Source: Soonwooa sp032078105 (lineage in GTDB: Bacteria > Bacteroidota > Bacteroidia > Flavobacteriales > Weeksellaceae). From it: a DNA stretch of 64,000 nt. The notes beneath the pieces were generated by a model. That model made no database searches and was not told where the DNA came from. It saw nothing but the letters and a program-made list of their open reading frames with translations. The translations under genes were made by a program, and so were the position numbers. The stretch is from NCBI GenBank assembly GCA_046269235.1, contig JBJZOS010000001.1, positions 597,655 through 661,654 of the forward strand. The letters run 5' to 3'. Below, piece by piece: positions 8,907 through 19,612 of the stretch (positions within the stretch are counted from its first letter, which is position 1; each line of letters opens with the position of its first letter).

Positions 8907-11900
8907 GTGAGAAATTTCTACAGCTTTTTAATTTATATCTTTTTGGGCATACAATACCTCATGTATGCCCAATCATGTCCAAGTCTTAAAGATTAAAAAA
9001 ATGGGGAAGGGAACGTGAGAGTCGATTGTGGCTATCTTAGTGGGACCAATTGTATAGACCTAACAGCAAGCTTTCCTATTCTGGCAAATACAGATAGTTA
9101 CGCTGTATCTTCCACGCCATACACGCCTTATGGCGATTATAATGACGGGACACAGCTCGATATATATCCTCTTGAACCTGTTAGAGATGAAGATTATCTT
9201 AAAAGAATTAATTTTAATAATTCGAGTTTTTTTGGGTCAAAAAGTTTTGAGTTCTCATTTTATGGATAAAAATATGATTCGTTTATTATAAGTAGTAACG
9301 GATTTGTTAGTTTTAGAAGTGACATTGAAGAAGGTGATTTCAGTTCTAGTGATTTTGCTGGTCAGACAATTCCAACGACAATGGTACCAAAATTATCGGT
9401 TTTTGGTGTTTATCAAGACGTAGAATTTGTAAAAGGAGAAAGTACAATCTCTATAAAAGTAGTAGATACTTATCCTTGTCGAAAACTTGTAATTAATTTT
9501 TTTAGAGCTAGAATTGTTGGTACGAATCAATACACAACATCGCAAATTGTATTACAAGAGCTGACAGGTGATATCTACGTTTATGTTAAAGATAAACCTT
9601 TGCCTGATCATTCTGCAAGAAGAAAATCGTCGGTAATTGGTGTTAGCAATAATACGGGAGATGGTGTTGCGCCAGCAACTAGAAATACTGGTATTTGGGC
9701 AGCTAGTAATGAATGTTGGCATTTTTCTCCAAATGGCCCGAATATGACTAGAGAAATCCAATGGTATAATAACGGCGTCCGTATGGCGTCCTCTTATAAT
9801 AATAAGTTAAAGGTTAATGTATGTCCCAAACTAGACGTCGAGCAGTATAAAGCGATTGCCGTATACACATTGGATAGTGGTGATATTATTAAAGCTGAAA
9901 AAGAAATTAATTATTATTTTTCAGGTGATTTTCCGGTAACAACAGATGTGACAGATATCATTTGTAGTGGTGCAACTGGCTCCTATTATCAAAGAAATTA
10001 TTATAGTAAAATACTTAGTCCAACGACAGCCAGTAACCCTTATGGACCTAGGTTGGTGTCTAATTTTAATTTTAAGTTTTATGATACACGGGCACTTGCA
10101 CAATCCGGAGCCACTGCCCCCTATTGATCCAGCACTTGTCTTGCAAAATAATAAAATCTACTATGTAAGGGTTGAAAACAAAAGCAATCCGACGAGTTGT
10201 TCTACAGTTATAGCTTTTAAAATTGAAGATGTTAATAATGTCTTGCTTACCAATGTTGTCGATATATGCAGTGATAACTTGACGAATTATTTGTTGAGTA
10301 ACTTGACATGTCAACTTTTTGATGCCAGCTTCAAGCCCACAAGCATTAGATATAAAATTGATGACATAACTGGACCTTTTGTGATAACAGCTAATCTTAC
10401 GGCAGATTCCAAAATATTTGTCTATGCTGACACCTCTTGTGGAGAAATTATTTATGGCCCCATAACGGTTAATGTTATAATGGGAGCCCAGTTTTGCCAG
10501 TTCCTAATCCTATTAATATCAATCTATGTGATATTGTGATACCTGGGAAAAATCCACCTTTGCGCGAAACTAATTTTGACTGGAATAAGTTCTTTGAGAA
10601 AAATTCAATCGTTTTCAGTGCTGATCCCGATGCGACTGTTACTGTACATAAAACCGAGATTGATGCGCAAAGAAATACGGGAAAAATGAACTATGTTGAT
10701 GAAGGTGTACTAGCAGCCGATTATACTTATGACCTTTGGGTACGGGTTCAACCTGGTGATTTTACTACTACTGGATGTACAACACAATGTTCGTCGATTG
10801 CAAAAATTACAGTTAGAGTAGAATTTAATAAAATTATTATTAATGTTAATGATGCTGATAAAGATACCAAGCCGGATAGTGCGGACGTGTTTGATGTGGA
10901 AGATGTCAACCTCTATCTTTGTAAATCTGCAAGTAATCGTAACATAGATCCAGGAACCGATTTTAATAACTTAGTACAGATTACGAAACCAACAGCTGGC
11001 GCGGGGATTTATCGATATTTTTACAGAACACTGAAAGATGCTACTGACTCATTGGCAATACCAATTCCAGAGGCGTCATTACCCAATGAGGTGTTACTTT
11101 CTACAGAGACAATAAAAACCTATTTTGTTAAATACAGTCTTGGGGTAGATCCTACACCTAATGATAATCATTGCTATGTTATTAAGCAGTTTGTTTACAA
11201 TGTAGAGAACTTTCAAATTTTGAGCAATGCAACACCTTTCCAAGTTTGTGATCGTAAAGTTAATTTATTGAACTATGTTAATAGGATTCTTGGAAGTATG
11301 CAGTCACAAAATCCAAAACCAGAGGTGAAGTTTTATCTTAACCCAGGTGATACTACGGATGTAACAAGTTTGGACTTGGACGCCGCAACACCTAGCAAAT
11401 CTCTCTATGTTAGAATAACCTCTCAGTATAATACTAGCTGTGTTTCAGATCTCATTGAATTTAAATTTGTGCTAAAAGAGATAGAACTTCTAAGAAATGA
11501 GGTCACGCTTAACATTAATTGTGACGATAATGCCGATGGCAAAATATACGTTAATCTAAAAAAATACGAGGCAGAGTTTTCTTCTGATTCTAGTTTGATA
11601 AAGCAATATTTTAGAAATTACAATCCAGCAAATAATTCTTTTACCAATCCTATACCTACCGCAGAGCTTGAAAACTTTCTGACGGTCTATTCGGGACAAC
11701 AAATTATCTACGTAAAATTTAGCCAGACAGGCGCAACTTGTACCACAATGGCTAAGATTATTATTAATGTTAACATCACAAATACGCCAATAAAACTAAA
11801 AACAAATCGTTTTTTGTTAAGATGTAATTTTGTTGGACAAAGTGCAATTTTTAATCTTAATGACATTATCCCTAGGATTTATGATCCTTCTAATCCAGAG

Positions 11901-13442
11901 TATTCAACTTTAATAAATAATGTATATTTTTATTTAAATGAAGTTGATGCTCAAAATGATAACAGCAGAATCGCTAACCCAGACAGCTATTCGATTCCTG
12001 TAACAGAAAGTAGAAAGCCAATTTGGGTGCGTTTTGAATCGAAAGCAGGTTGCAAATCGATAGAAGTTTTCACAATTAAGGTCGTTAATCCAGCAGATAT
12101 CAAATTTACAAAACCAGAACCTCCAATAGCCATTTGTGATGACAATTTGGATGGAATATACACCTTTGATCTTCGTGCTTGGGTTAATGCAAAAATAGAA
12201 AGTAGTGTACCAGGAGATAGTTTCTTAAATGACTACGAAAGTACTCTTGGTGCAGATTACAGTTTTCAACTAAGTGCCGGAGGTGCAGACTTAACAAGCT
12301 AGGAAGAAAAGGATTTTCATCCACATCCAGTGTCTCAGAATTTTGTTTGGATCAAAGCATCTGCTGGAGGAGATTGTAATGGTATTATGAAGTTGACTTT
12401 TGATTTTGGAGATACCTCAATTCTCAATTTCAACATTAGCGATTTTTGTGTTAACGAAACAGTAGATTTAACACAAATAAAATCTGATCCGAGAATTGCT
12501 GTTGCCACCGAACTAAAGTTCTACAGAAGTGACGCAGACTTAATCGCTGGTTCGGGACAGATAACCAACGAAACACAATTCGATACAGGTGCTTTAACAG
12601 AAGTTTATGTAAAAATTATTTTCCCAGGAACAGCTTGTCCTAGAAAAGGCATCATTAGCCTAAAACATAAGCTCGTACCTGAATTTACAATGGAAACTAA
12701 TCTTATTGAATTTTGCGAAATTTCACAAAAAGTGGATATTAATATTAATCCTTCCAACATTATTAGCTTAGGCCTGAAGCCTATTTCTTATACTATAAAA
12801 GGACCAAATGCCTTTGTAGAAACTGGTGCCTATACAGGTAAAACGATTTATACAACTAACATTCCGGGAGAATATACCGTAACAATAGTGACGGATAATG
12901 CTTGTTCTTATACAGCAGCACCAGTTATCTTAAGACCGTTCGATGTGCCGCAAATAACGAGCATAAATGTAGAAAGCGACAAAGTAACGGTTAATACCAT
13001 TTCTAAAAATCCAAATCGTACTATTGAATATAGTTATGATGGTTTGGGATCTTGGCAAGCAAGTAACGTCTTCTATAACGTCCCGAAAGGCCTTAGAAGT
13101 TTTGTTGTTAGATATGCAGATAATGGTTTAGAAAACGGTTGTACATCGATACCTAAGCAAGCTTACATTCTAAGTATTAATAATGTAATAACGCCGAATG
13201 GTGATGGCATTAACGATGTTTGGAAAGTTACAGGCTTAGATTTTTATGAAGGAAAACCAACGACTGTCCAGATATTTGATAGATTTAATAAAATTGTTTT
13301 TGAGAAATCTAGTACCAATACTTTAATTTGGGATGGCCGCACCAATGGTAGACCTGTACCATCAACAACTTATTGGTTCATTATAAAGTTACCCGATGCT
13401 AACGAGTGGAGAGGTTGGATTATGGTAAAAAATAGCGAATAG
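8907..13442 (+). pseudogene. T9SS type-B surface protein gene, broken by three stops and two C-run indels
   Basis: One coding frame can be followed for about 1,510 codons. It begins with a signal peptide (GTG start at 8907; hydrophobic core FLIYIFLGI, cleavage near MYAQ) and ends with a typical gliding-motility-associated (type-B) C-terminal domain containing NVITPNGDGINDVW and IFDRFNK. In between are many Ig-like or PKD-like repeats with spaced cysteines. The frame is broken by TAA at 8994-8996, TAA at 9267-9269 and TAG at 12300-12302. An extra C lies in the run at 10117-10121 and a C is missing at 10487-10489; the second indel restores the frame. Each stop could come from a Gln codon by C-to-T change. 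The intact ancestor would be exported by type IX secretion and held at the surface. Today no full product is expected. Confidence 0.85.
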
Positions 13443-13462
13443 TGAATGATTTATCCTTAAAT

Positions 13463-13497
13463 AAAAATCCCTATACATAACAGTGTAGGGATTTTTT
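13463..13497 (+). terminator. Terminator after the T9SS pseudogene
   Basis: A stem of about 14 bp (13463-13476 with 13483-13496, one T-G pair) has a 6-nt loop and ends in a T run. It lies directly before the displaced tRNA fragment, so it belongs to the chromosome rather than the element. Confidence 0.8.
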
Positions 13498-13540
13498 GTG
13501 GAGAATACGGGATTCGAACCCGTGACCTTTTGACTGCCAG
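13498..13540 (-). repeat. attL: displaced 3' half of the original tRNA-Ala gene
   Basis: On the minus strand this is the 3' part of a tRNA-Ala from the anticodon loop through the T arm to the acceptor 3' strand, but with no 5' half. It matches 34129-34171 at 39 of 43 positions in direct orientation. Its anticodon-stem strand (TCAAA) would pair perfectly with the 5' strand TTTGA of the complete tRNA at 34130-34203, whereas the strand now present there does not. This is what one expects of the native 3' end pushed away when an element integrated inside the tRNA gene. Confidence 0.88.
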
Positions 13541-13658
13541 AAACATTTTGACAATTTGCAAACAGTTTCTTTTAGCTTCAAAATAATTGATTTTCAACTA
13601 ATTACTAATAAATAGTAATATTTTTGGTTTCATCAAATTTCATAAAAAAAGTACAACT

Positions 13659-13683
13659 GTTGTACTAATGTTGTACTTAAACC
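13659..13683 (+). repeat. Left copy of a 25-bp subterminal repeat (integrase arm-site candidate)
   Basis: A tandem pair of TTGTACT motifs about 12 bp apart, followed by AACC, forms a 25-bp unit that recurs at 34059-34083 with 22 of 25 identical bases in the same orientation. A further inverted TTGTACT copy directly upstream (13650-13656) makes a palindrome here. Such subterminal repeats are typical arm-type binding sites of tyrosine integrases; this role is inferred. Confidence 0.6.
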
Positions 13684-13692
13684 TAAAATGTT

Positions 13693-14919
13693 ATGAATGC
13701 TAGTATCAAAATTGTCTGCAAAAAAAACCAATTACAAAATGGATTATTCCCAATTTACTTACGAATAACAATCAATCGTAAATCCAAATTCTATTCGCTA
13801 CCATTTTCTTGTAAACTTACAGAATGGAATGAAAAGCAAGGCGAATTCAATACAAAATTTAGAAACCATATTTCATTTAATAAAACATTGCTTAAAATAA
13901 AAGATAAAGCACTAGATACAATTTCAATTCTAGAAAATGATTATGAGACTTACAACTTAATCTTATTTGATAAATACTATCAAAGAGAAGATACATCAGA
14001 AAACAATTTTTGCAAAGTATTTAAAAATGAAGTAAAGCTCCTTATTGATAATGGACAAATTGGTTATGCTGGATCAATGGAATTTACATTAAGAACTCTA
14101 AAAAAATTCAAAAAAAACATTGAATCATTTAAGTTTGAGAATATTGATTATCAATTTCTTGCCGAATTTGAAAGTTTCTTAAGAAAAGGAGGTGCAAATG
14201 ATGGTGGGATTGCTGTATACATGAAAAACATTAGAGCAATTTATAATCGTGCAATTAAATATAAAATTGTTCTATCACAATACTATCCATTTAGAGATTA
14301 CAAAATTTCGAAATTCAAAAGAACTAAAATTCGTAAAGCTCTATCTATAAGTGAATTTCAAGCTCTTCTTAACTTTGATATTTCTCTTTTACCTGCAGCT
14401 AAAAATGCTCGTTACTTATATATCTTTAGTTATTATGCTCGAGGTATGAACTTTAGCGATCTAGCGGAATTAAAGTGGTCAGATATTGAAGATGATAAAT
14501 TTTGCTACTCTCGAAACAAAACAAAAGCAATTTTAAAAGTTGAATTACCTGACCTCCCTATTATTAAAGAAATTCTCAATTTTTATAAAATTTACCGACC
14601 TTTTGATACTTCTTATATTTTTCCAATCTTAAAAAAGGATGAAAAAAAATATGAAATCAAAGAATTAATGGACAGAAAAAATAGTGTTCGTTCTCATTAC
14701 AACAAAGAATTAAAGAATATATTCAAAGAATTAAGTTTTCATTCTAAAATAAATTTCTATTCTGCTCGACATACATTTGCAACAACCGCGATGAGAAACA
14801 ATGTGAATATTAATGTAATTAAACAATCATTAGGTCACAAAAAGCTTAGTACTACTGAAAATTATCTTGATGATTTTACAGACAAAGAAGTCAATTCTGA
14901 AATTAATAAGATGTTTTAG
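13693..14919 (+). CDS. int: Tyrosine recombinase (integrase) of the element
   Basis: The 408-residue protein has the layout of Bacteroidota tyrosine integrases: an N-terminal arm-binding domain, a SAM-like core-binding domain at roughly 110-205, and a C-terminal catalytic domain. Visible catalytic residues are the box-I Arg in YYARGMNFSDLAELKW, the box-II Arg in YSARHTFAT (the usual first His is Tyr, as is common in this group), His in LGHKKLSTTENYL, and the nucleophilic Tyr of that motif. It lies about 150 bp inside attL and reads into the element. It should catalyse integration into, and with the excisionase, excision from, the tRNA-Ala gene. Confidence 0.93.
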   Translation: MNASIKIVCKKNQLQNGLFPIYLRITINRKSKFYSLPFSCKLTEWNEKQGEFNTKFRNHISFNKTLLKIKDKALDTISILENDYETYNLILFDKYYQREDTSENNFCKVFKNEVKLLIDNGQIGYAGSMEFTLRTLKKFKKNIESFKFENIDYQFLAEFESFLRKGGANDGGIAVYMKNIRAIYNRAIKYKIVLSQYYPFRDYKISKFKRTKIRKALSISEFQALLNFDISLLPAAKNARYLYIFSYYARGMNFSDLAELKWSDIEDDKFCYSRNKTKAILKVELPDLPIIKEILNFYKIYRPFDTSYIFPILKKDEKKYEIKELMDRKNSVRSHYNKELKNIFKELSFHSKINFYSARHTFATTAMRNNVNINVIKQSLGHKKLSTTENYLDDFTDKEVNSEINKMF

Positions 14920-15018
14920 TATTTAAATAAAAACTGATATTACATAGTTGCTTTGCGAAATTTAAAATAAATTCTCATATTAGTTTTCTTTAAATTGTAA
15001 GTAAAATAGTGATTCCGT

Positions 15019-17808
15019 ATGAAGTATGTATTAATTGATACTTGTTCCCTTAGACATTTGATAGACCATAATTCGTATAGCAAATATATAATAGACTTAA
15101 AGAACTTAATTGATCAAGGTGAAATAAGTCTTTTGGTACATAATAATATAATTGAAGAGTGGGAACGACATAAAGTTAAATGGAGAAAAGATATTGAACG
15201 AAAATTAAGTTTTTTAAATAAAAATCCTTCAAATTCAGAAAACCTACCAGTTCTTTATAATAATCCAAGACAACATTTAGAGGAGCAACTTTCTTCAATT
15301 GATAAACTTTTAGAGAATGGAATAAAACTTAATACTCCTGAAGGCATAAAAAATGAGAGTTTTGAGAGACTGAAGCAAAGAGAGGCTCCATTTCATAATA
15401 AGGCTGATAGTATTAGTGATTGGGAAATAATTGGTAGTGCGGCCGTTTATTGTATAAACTATAATATTCCAAACTTATTTTTCATCTCTTTTAATCATAA
15501 TGATTTTGGGCACGAAAACGGAGATGATAAAAAATTACATTCATCTTTGAGCAATAGGTTTAGGGATGTGAATATTATCTATATGAGAAATGTTGTTGAT
15601 TTTTTTAATGAAATTGATGCATATAGTTTTCCAGTACAGCAGATCCAATCATATAAGATCCTTCCAAATTCTAAATTTAGTTTCGAGTCCAGTTTAGCAA
15701 ATCATGTATTAATTGCATTTGACAGATTATTTAATGATACATACAAAGAGTTAGGTTATATCCCATTAAATATTTTGAGGAACTTATATCCATTCACAAC
15801 CTCAAAGAATTCTAAAGTGTATTCTGACTTATTTAGACTTTCAAACGTTAATTCCGATTTAGTTCATTTTTTCAAAAATGTGAAAGTACAGAAGAATGGT
15901 AAAATTATTTTTAGAGAACCTTTTGAGGTAAAAGGAATCAGAGATTATGAAAATAAAACACGTGATACTTTAAGAAATTTAAGACGAAATATCATTTATT
16001 ATTTAGATGAACACACCTCTAACGAGCAAGTAGAAATTGAATACTATTCCAAGCTAAATTGTAATTGTTACAAATGCAATTATGAAAAATTTAACTTTTA
16101 CAAAGCGTTAGAAAATCTAGAAAAATTAGAAACAACTGATAATAAAGAAAAATTAAAAATGGCTTATTATCATTATAAGGTTGGGAATCTTTCTTCAGCG
16201 ATTTCTTTATATAAAGAAATTTTGACTACCGCTGTGAAAAATAAGGAATTTTTCCTTTATCTTATTGCTAATTACAACTTAAAAAATATAGCTCCTCTAC
16301 TCAATAACATTTTTAGAAATCATTCTATAGATGAAAAATTGTCAAACGAACTTAAAGAAATAGATTTATACGAAAAAGCTTTACATGTTAAGGGGCACAT
16401 TGACTATAATTTTGTAAAATTTTTAGTAGACGAATCATATTTCAATTGGGCATTTCAAAATATTACAGAACTTTCAAAAAGTATTATAGAGCATTATAAT
16501 ATGCAGTTAAGAGGAGGTTGGAGTTCAAACAACAGAGTTTGGTCTTTAATTAATGAATATGCAAAGCTTCAGCAATTTATCAAAGAAAATTATATTATTT
16601 GCGATGAATATGACCATTTTACAAAGCTTTTCGATTCTACATTAGAAGGTATTCTAGCTTCCTATGCATTAGAGCCAAATCAAGGAGGTAGGATTTACGG
16701 AATAGATAATTATTGGATCAACAACATAATATTCCATTCAAAAAAAGATTCTATAAAACAACACATTAAGCGATACAAAATTAACAAAATCAAGCTATCT
16801 CAGCATCAAGAAGGGCAAAAGCACATACTGCAAATCGCAACAAACTTATTTAAACATAATAATCAGGAAAAAATCTCACAAAAAATAGATAAGAATAATG
16901 ATTTCTTAGTCCGAGAATTGAATACCTATTTTGATAATATTATGATTCTTTGCTCCTTTTTGGAATTGGATTCTGCAACTTCAAATAAACTAGCTATTAA
17001 AGCTTTGAATCTCATAAAAAAAGAAGATGTATTGGCTTGGCATAATATTGAATCAATTTTATTTTTTATACGAAGGAAAAGAAAAAGCATATCACATGAT
17101 GTGTTACTTGCTTATTTCAATTATTTTTTAACCAGTAAAAAATGGCATTCTGTATCATATCTGGAACAGTTAATAGATTGCTTTGAAAACAATTCCTTGA
17201 TAGAAATCACAGACAAACAATTTTATCAGTTGCTAAATATGGCACTAGATAAATGCAATCACTGTGGAAATAATCACGGAATAGATGCTTTAATTTCTTT
17301 GTTTAACAAGACAAGTATCGAAAAAAAGCAAATTATTAAAAACGAAATTACAATATCATTGAGTCAAAAATTTTCGTTTGATACTTTTTATCAAGCTACT
17401 ATATTTGATGTAATAGACTTTGATAAAAAAGTTTTACAAGGACATCTTGATAGCTTCCAACCACCTCTTGAAAACCATAGGACCTTCAAATCTGCATTTG
17501 GAGGACAAGACGATCCAATATTGCCACATTTAAATGAACTACTTAATCTGACATTTAAATTTGAAATGGAAATTGGCGAGGTAAACACAAAAAAAATAAA
17601 ACAAATTAATGGTTACTATAGTTGGCTGCTAGAGATGGAAGATTTCAATTATTCAGAGTTTGATCCAAAATGGATCACCTTTTACAATACAAGCTTTTTT
17701 ATTAGGCATATGAGGAAATCAAAAAAATTACATGAATATTTGAAGGATTACTTAAATAAAACAACGAATAGTAAAATATCAGAAGTATATTTAAAAATTT
17801 GTTATTAA
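15019..17808 (+). CDS. Large PIN-domain protein with Cys motif and helical repeats (possible defence effector)
   Basis: The 929-residue protein begins with a PIN-like RNase domain of the DUF4935 kind. The first acidic residue is Asp7 in VLIDTCSL, followed by Glu46/Glu47 in IIEEWERH, Asp134 in SISDWEIIG and Asp162 in FNHNDFG, which is the usual order of PIN metal-binding residues. A C-x-C-x2-C cluster at Cys348, 350 and 353 follows, then a long mostly helical part with a TPR-like start (YYHYKVGNLSSAISLYKEIL). A CNHC motif lies near the C-terminus. PIN domains cut RNA. Fused to a long helical region next to a defence island, this could be an abortive-infection nuclease that senses infection through its C-terminal part. 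That function is inference. The gene stands alone with its own intergenic region. Confidence 0.7.
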   Translation: MKYVLIDTCSLRHLIDHNSYSKYIIDLKNLIDQGEISLLVHNNIIEEWERHKVKWRKDIERKLSFLNKNPSNSENLPVLYNNPRQHLEEQLSSIDKLLENGIKLNTPEGIKNESFERLKQREAPFHNKADSISDWEIIGSAAVYCINYNIPNLFFISFNHNDFGHENGDDKKLHSSLSNRFRDVNIIYMRNVVDFFNEIDAYSFPVQQIQSYKILPNSKFSFESSLANHVLIAFDRLFNDTYKELGYIPLNILRNLYPFTTSKNSKVYSDLFRLSNVNSDLVHFFKNVKVQKNGKIIFREPFEVKGIRDYENKTRDTLRNLRRNIIYYLDEHTSNEQVEIEYYSKLNCNCYKCNYEKFNFYKALENLEKLETTDNKEKLKMAYYHYKVGNLSSAISLYKEILTTAVKNKEFFLYLIANYNLKNIAPLLNNIFRNHSIDEKLSNELKEIDLYEKALHVKGHIDYNFVKFLVDESYFNWAFQNITELSKSIIEHYNMQLRGGWSSNNRVWSLINEYAKLQQFIKENYIICDEYDHFTKLFDSTLEGILASYALEPNQGGRIYGIDNYWINNIIFHSKKDSIKQHIKRYKINKIKLSQHQEGQKHILQIATNLFKHNNQEKISQKIDKNNDFLVRELNTYFDNIMILCSFLELDSATSNKLAIKALNLIKKEDVLAWHNIESILFFIRRKRKSISHDVLLAYFNYFLTSKKWHSVSYLEQLIDCFENNSLIEITDKQFYQLLNMALDKCNHCGNNHGIDALISLFNKTSIEKKQIIKNEITISLSQKFSFDTFYQATIFDVIDFDKKVLQGHLDSFQPPLENHRTFKSAFGGQDDPILPHLNELLNLTFKFEMEIGEVNTKKIKQINGYYSWLLEMEDFNYSEFDPKWITFYNTSFFIRHMRKSKKLHEYLKDYLNKTTNSKISEVYLKICY

Positions 17809-17903
17809 TTATTTTGCCTTGTGCAATTCATACTTATTGACAAATACTGAACGTTGAATTAGATCTGAAAAATATCCAAATCTTTTTTTATAATTGTTTG
17901 AAA

Positions 17904-18380
17904 TCAAATATCCAAATGATAAAAATCCTCAACTGCTTGCCTTTCTTTTTTTAATTTCTTTAATTTAAGAACTATATTTTTCTCAGAATAAAGATGGAAG
18001 TATATGTCCTTAAATAATTTATAGTCATTAATCTCTAAAACATCAAAAAAGTAGAATAGAAAATCAACATGATCAGTATGAGAGTCACGTAAATTGGGAT
18101 GTCGCATTGTTAATATTAAATAGTCAAAATCCAAGTTATCCTCAGTATCTATATATTCTTCTACAAAAAGATCTATCAAACTCAATTCTGACTTTAAATT
18201 AAATCTATCATCGAATAAATTATTTTTCGTAATCCATTTAAAAAAATCAACACAACAATCATCTAATATGAGCTTGTAACATTTGTCATGATTAAAGAAT
18301 TCATTATTAGTAAGAAATTTTTCATAAGAATATGAAAAAGGCTTTGTTATAAATTCTTCAAGTGATATAGTTAATGACAT
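17904..18380 (-). CDS. Unrecognised acidic protein at the end of the defence gene run
   Basis: The 158-residue protein is acidic, rich in Asp, Phe and Leu, and predicted largely helical. It has no signal peptide and no motif I recognise. A short Cys pair (DDCCVDFFKW) is the only notable residue pattern. It follows the GIY-YIG gene by 32 bp on the same strand and is probably cotranscribed with it. Small acidic proteins at this position could be immunity or inhibitor proteins, but there is no direct evidence. Confidence 0.6.
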   Translation of the reverse strand: MSLTISLEEFITKPFSYSYEKFLTNNEFFNHDKCYKLILDDCCVDFFKWITKNNLFDDRFNLKSELSLIDLFVEEYIDTEDNLDFDYLILTMRHPNLRDSHTDHVDFLFYFFDVLEINDYKLFKDIYFHLYSEKNIVLKLKKLKKERQAVEDFYHLDI

Positions 18381-18412
18381 AAATTTTTAATTTAATAGAC
18401 TAATAAAGTATT

Positions 18413-19612
18413 TTATTTCAACACAACTTTTTTTTCCTTTTCATCATACTTGTAATTGACGATGCCTCCTGATATAATTAGCCCGATTACTTCATCTATT
18501 ACATGAAATGGTACAACAAACCATTCTCTAGGCGTATAGCGCTTTTTTGAAGAATCGTAAATATCTACGTTTAGACAAGAATGACCGAAAAACCGATGCA
18601 ATATGCTTTCAAAGTTTTGAGTGTGCAAATTGTAGCATTTGTAAGAACTAACCACTTCCACATCAGCAAAAAGGTAAGTTGCTTCATTTGCAGCATTCTT
18701 TATCCGAGTATCAACATTAGAAGTTGAAAATCCTATTTTATGTAAATCCTTTATTGATGCTATTTCAGGATTAGTTGATTTTGATTTCAATACATATATC
18801 CAACCACTCTTTACATCTTCCTCTGAAACAACTCCTGCATTCTTAAATAATTCTTCCTCTGTTGATTCCTGTGTGTTGGAAATAGCTTTTCCGTTCTTTT
18901 GAATGGCTTTTCCCAAAGAGCGAAATAGCAAATTGGATATTGTGCCATTTTCAAAAATCGTTACAGTGCGACCTTCTAATCGAACTCTATCCCCTGATTT
19001 ATTTTCTTTCAGTACTTTCTCAGCGTTTGAAACTTCTAAATAAGCCAAAATACCATCTACTAAATAAAAATTACCTTCGTTAAGATTATCTTCGGCATCA
19101 TAAAAATCTAAAAGTTTCCTTTTACCTTCTTTTAATTCTTTGTGAACTTGTTGGAACATTGGCTCATATTTCTTGAAATCCTTTTCTTTCATCGGTTTTC
19201 TTTGAGCAATGTAATCCGCTTTAATACGATCTGAATCTTTCGGGGTATGTCTAAAAACATGAATCGAATTATCAGTATCTATATCTAATAGACCTAAATC
19301 ATCATCGTCCAGAATATCTTCCAGTTTTGGTGTTGGCATTTCAACATGACCTAATAGATTGTATTTGTCAAAAGGTTTTAAAACTACTTTATGTTTATCA
19401 TTTTCCCTGATTGCCTTTAGTCTTGACAGAAGTCCATATTCTGACATTGAAGTTGAAGAAGGTTCACGATTATTCTTTTCAAAGAAATTATTAATTTCCA
19501 TGAAAGAGTCTATTAAACGATCTTCATCTGTTTTTACAACTGCCGTTTTTGCTTTGGCATCTAGTAAACCAAATTCATCATCATTAAAAATATCATCTAA
19601 TGTCTTAGCCAT
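18413..19612 (-). CDS. GIY-YIG nuclease family protein (T5orf172-like)
   Basis: The C-terminal third of this 399-residue protein is a GIY-YIG nuclease domain. The GIY part reads GWIYVLKSKS (270-279), the YIG part HKIGFST (291-297), followed by Arg303 and a late Glu in the FESILHRFF helix, which fits the T5orf172/MUG113 type. The N-terminal region is not recognised but carries a duplicated acidic motif: LDDIFNDDEFGLLD at 5-18 and LEDILDDDDLGLLD at 97-110. The gene overlaps the end of the helicase gene by 8 bp, so the two are very likely cotranscribed and may work as a pair, with the helicase translocating and this protein cutting DNA. Confidence 0.82.
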   Translation of the reverse strand: MAKTLDDIFNDDEFGLLDAKAKTAVVKTDEDRLIDSFMEINNFFEKNNREPSSTSMSEYGLLSRLKAIRENDKHKVVLKPFDKYNLLGHVEMPTPKLEDILDDDDLGLLDIDTDNSIHVFRHTPKDSDRIKADYIAQRKPMKEKDFKKYEPMFQQVHKELKEGKRKLLDFYDAEDNLNEGNFYLVDGILAYLEVSNAEKVLKENKSGDRVRLEGRTVTIFENGTISNLLFRSLGKAIQKNGKAISNTQESTEEELFKNAGVVSEEDVKSGWIYVLKSKSTNPEIASIKDLHKIGFSTSNVDTRIKNAANEATYLFADVEVVSSYKCYNLHTQNFESILHRFFGHSCLNVDIYDSSKKRYTPREWFVVPFHVIDEVIGLIISGGIVNYKYDEKEKKVVLK

